Source: CAZNFR01 sp964572225 (lineage in GTDB: Bacteria; Bacteroidota; Bacteroidia; Bacteroidales; GCA-2748055). From it: a stretch of 23,959 nucleotides of DNA. Under the pieces are notes generated by a model. That model was not told the origin of the DNA and did not search any database. It saw nothing but the letters and a program-made list of their open reading frames with translations. Within the stretch, counting starts at the first letter, position 1. Each line of letters starts with the position of its first letter. The DNA lies in contig CAZNFR010000056.1 in the NCBI GenBank assembly GCA_964572225.1, positions 1 through 23,959 of the forward strand. Reading direction: 5' to 3'. A program made the translations under genes and the position numbers. Shown in pieces: positions 23,818 to 23,959 of the stretch.

Positions 23818-23848
23818 CAAATATAGACTATTTCTCATGTTTAGCAAA
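23818..23848 (-). promoter_or_regulatory. Bacteroidota consensus promoter of the HU gene
   Basis: On the minus strand TTTG (23848-23845), 19 bases, then TATATTTG (23825-23818) matches the Bacteroidota -33/-7 consensus TTTG-N19-TAnnTTTG without a mismatch. The leader to the ATG at 23769 would be about 40 bases and AT-rich. The rest of the right end (to 23959) shows nothing else I can support. Confidence 0.7.
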
Positions 23849-23959
23849 TTTACGTTCCAAAAATTGGCCTGAATGTTAATAAATCAGGCGGTTTTAAGCA
23901 TTTAATAACAATTTGACCTGTTTTCGGGCATTTGAGCGATACGAAATCACGTAAAACAC

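Overview
The window is a chromosomal housekeeping segment of a member of the Bacteroidota, probably the Bacteroidales/Marinilabiliales side. The evidence is protein style (three-gene transhydrogenase, Bacteroidota-type SucA/SucB, MltG with ASIVDQET, LytTR regulator, HU), scarcity of Shine-Dalgarno sequences, and several upstream regions carrying the Bacteroidota -7 box TAnnTTTG. The first ~230 bases do not belong: they encode the C-terminus of a cyanobacterial-type MinC, joined at an ~11-bp microhomology to a pntB that loses its second half. This is most simply a chimeric join made in amplification or assembly of a mixed sample.

Layout. 1-235: MinC fragment. 222-2387 (minus): pntA, pntA2 and truncated pntB (proton-translocating transhydrogenase). 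2388-2651: divergent promoter region. 2652-7876 (plus): sucA, sucB and a diaminopropionate ammonia-lyase gene, apparently one operon. 7852-10222 (minus): glycosyltransferase, then a secreted thioredoxin-fold protein. 10352-11362 (plus): murB. 11359-14077 (minus): mltG and a phosphohexomutase homologue whose active-site loops have all lost their signature residues. 14311-14775 (plus): mgsA. 14794-16887 (minus): aspartate aminotransferase and an M48 lipoprotein protease. 16993-17517 (plus): small membrane-anchored protein of unknown function. 17595-19643 (minus): htpG, separated from the previous gene by a long perfect hairpin. 19763-22652 (minus): LytTR response regulator, class III aminotransferase and a secreted protein of unknown function, likely an operon. 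22774-23769 (minus): HU, an intrinsic terminator, then trmH whose start codon sits directly behind the terminator T-tract.

Function. The left part is central metabolism: NADPH/NADH balance next to 2-oxoglutarate oxidation, with a PLP lyase that would feed pyruvate and ammonia. The middle carries peptidoglycan genes (murB, mltG) flanking the degenerate mutase, and the methylglyoxal branch of glycolysis. The right part holds protein quality control, amino-acid metabolism, a signalling output protein, tRNA modification and nucleoid structure.

I see no tRNA, rRNA, CRISPR array, insertion sequence or phage gene, and no gene-free gap above 300 bases. The points most worth a second look are the degenerate mutase, the four-cysteine tail on SucA, the lyase gene in the suc operon, the terminator fused to the trmH start, and the chimeric left end.
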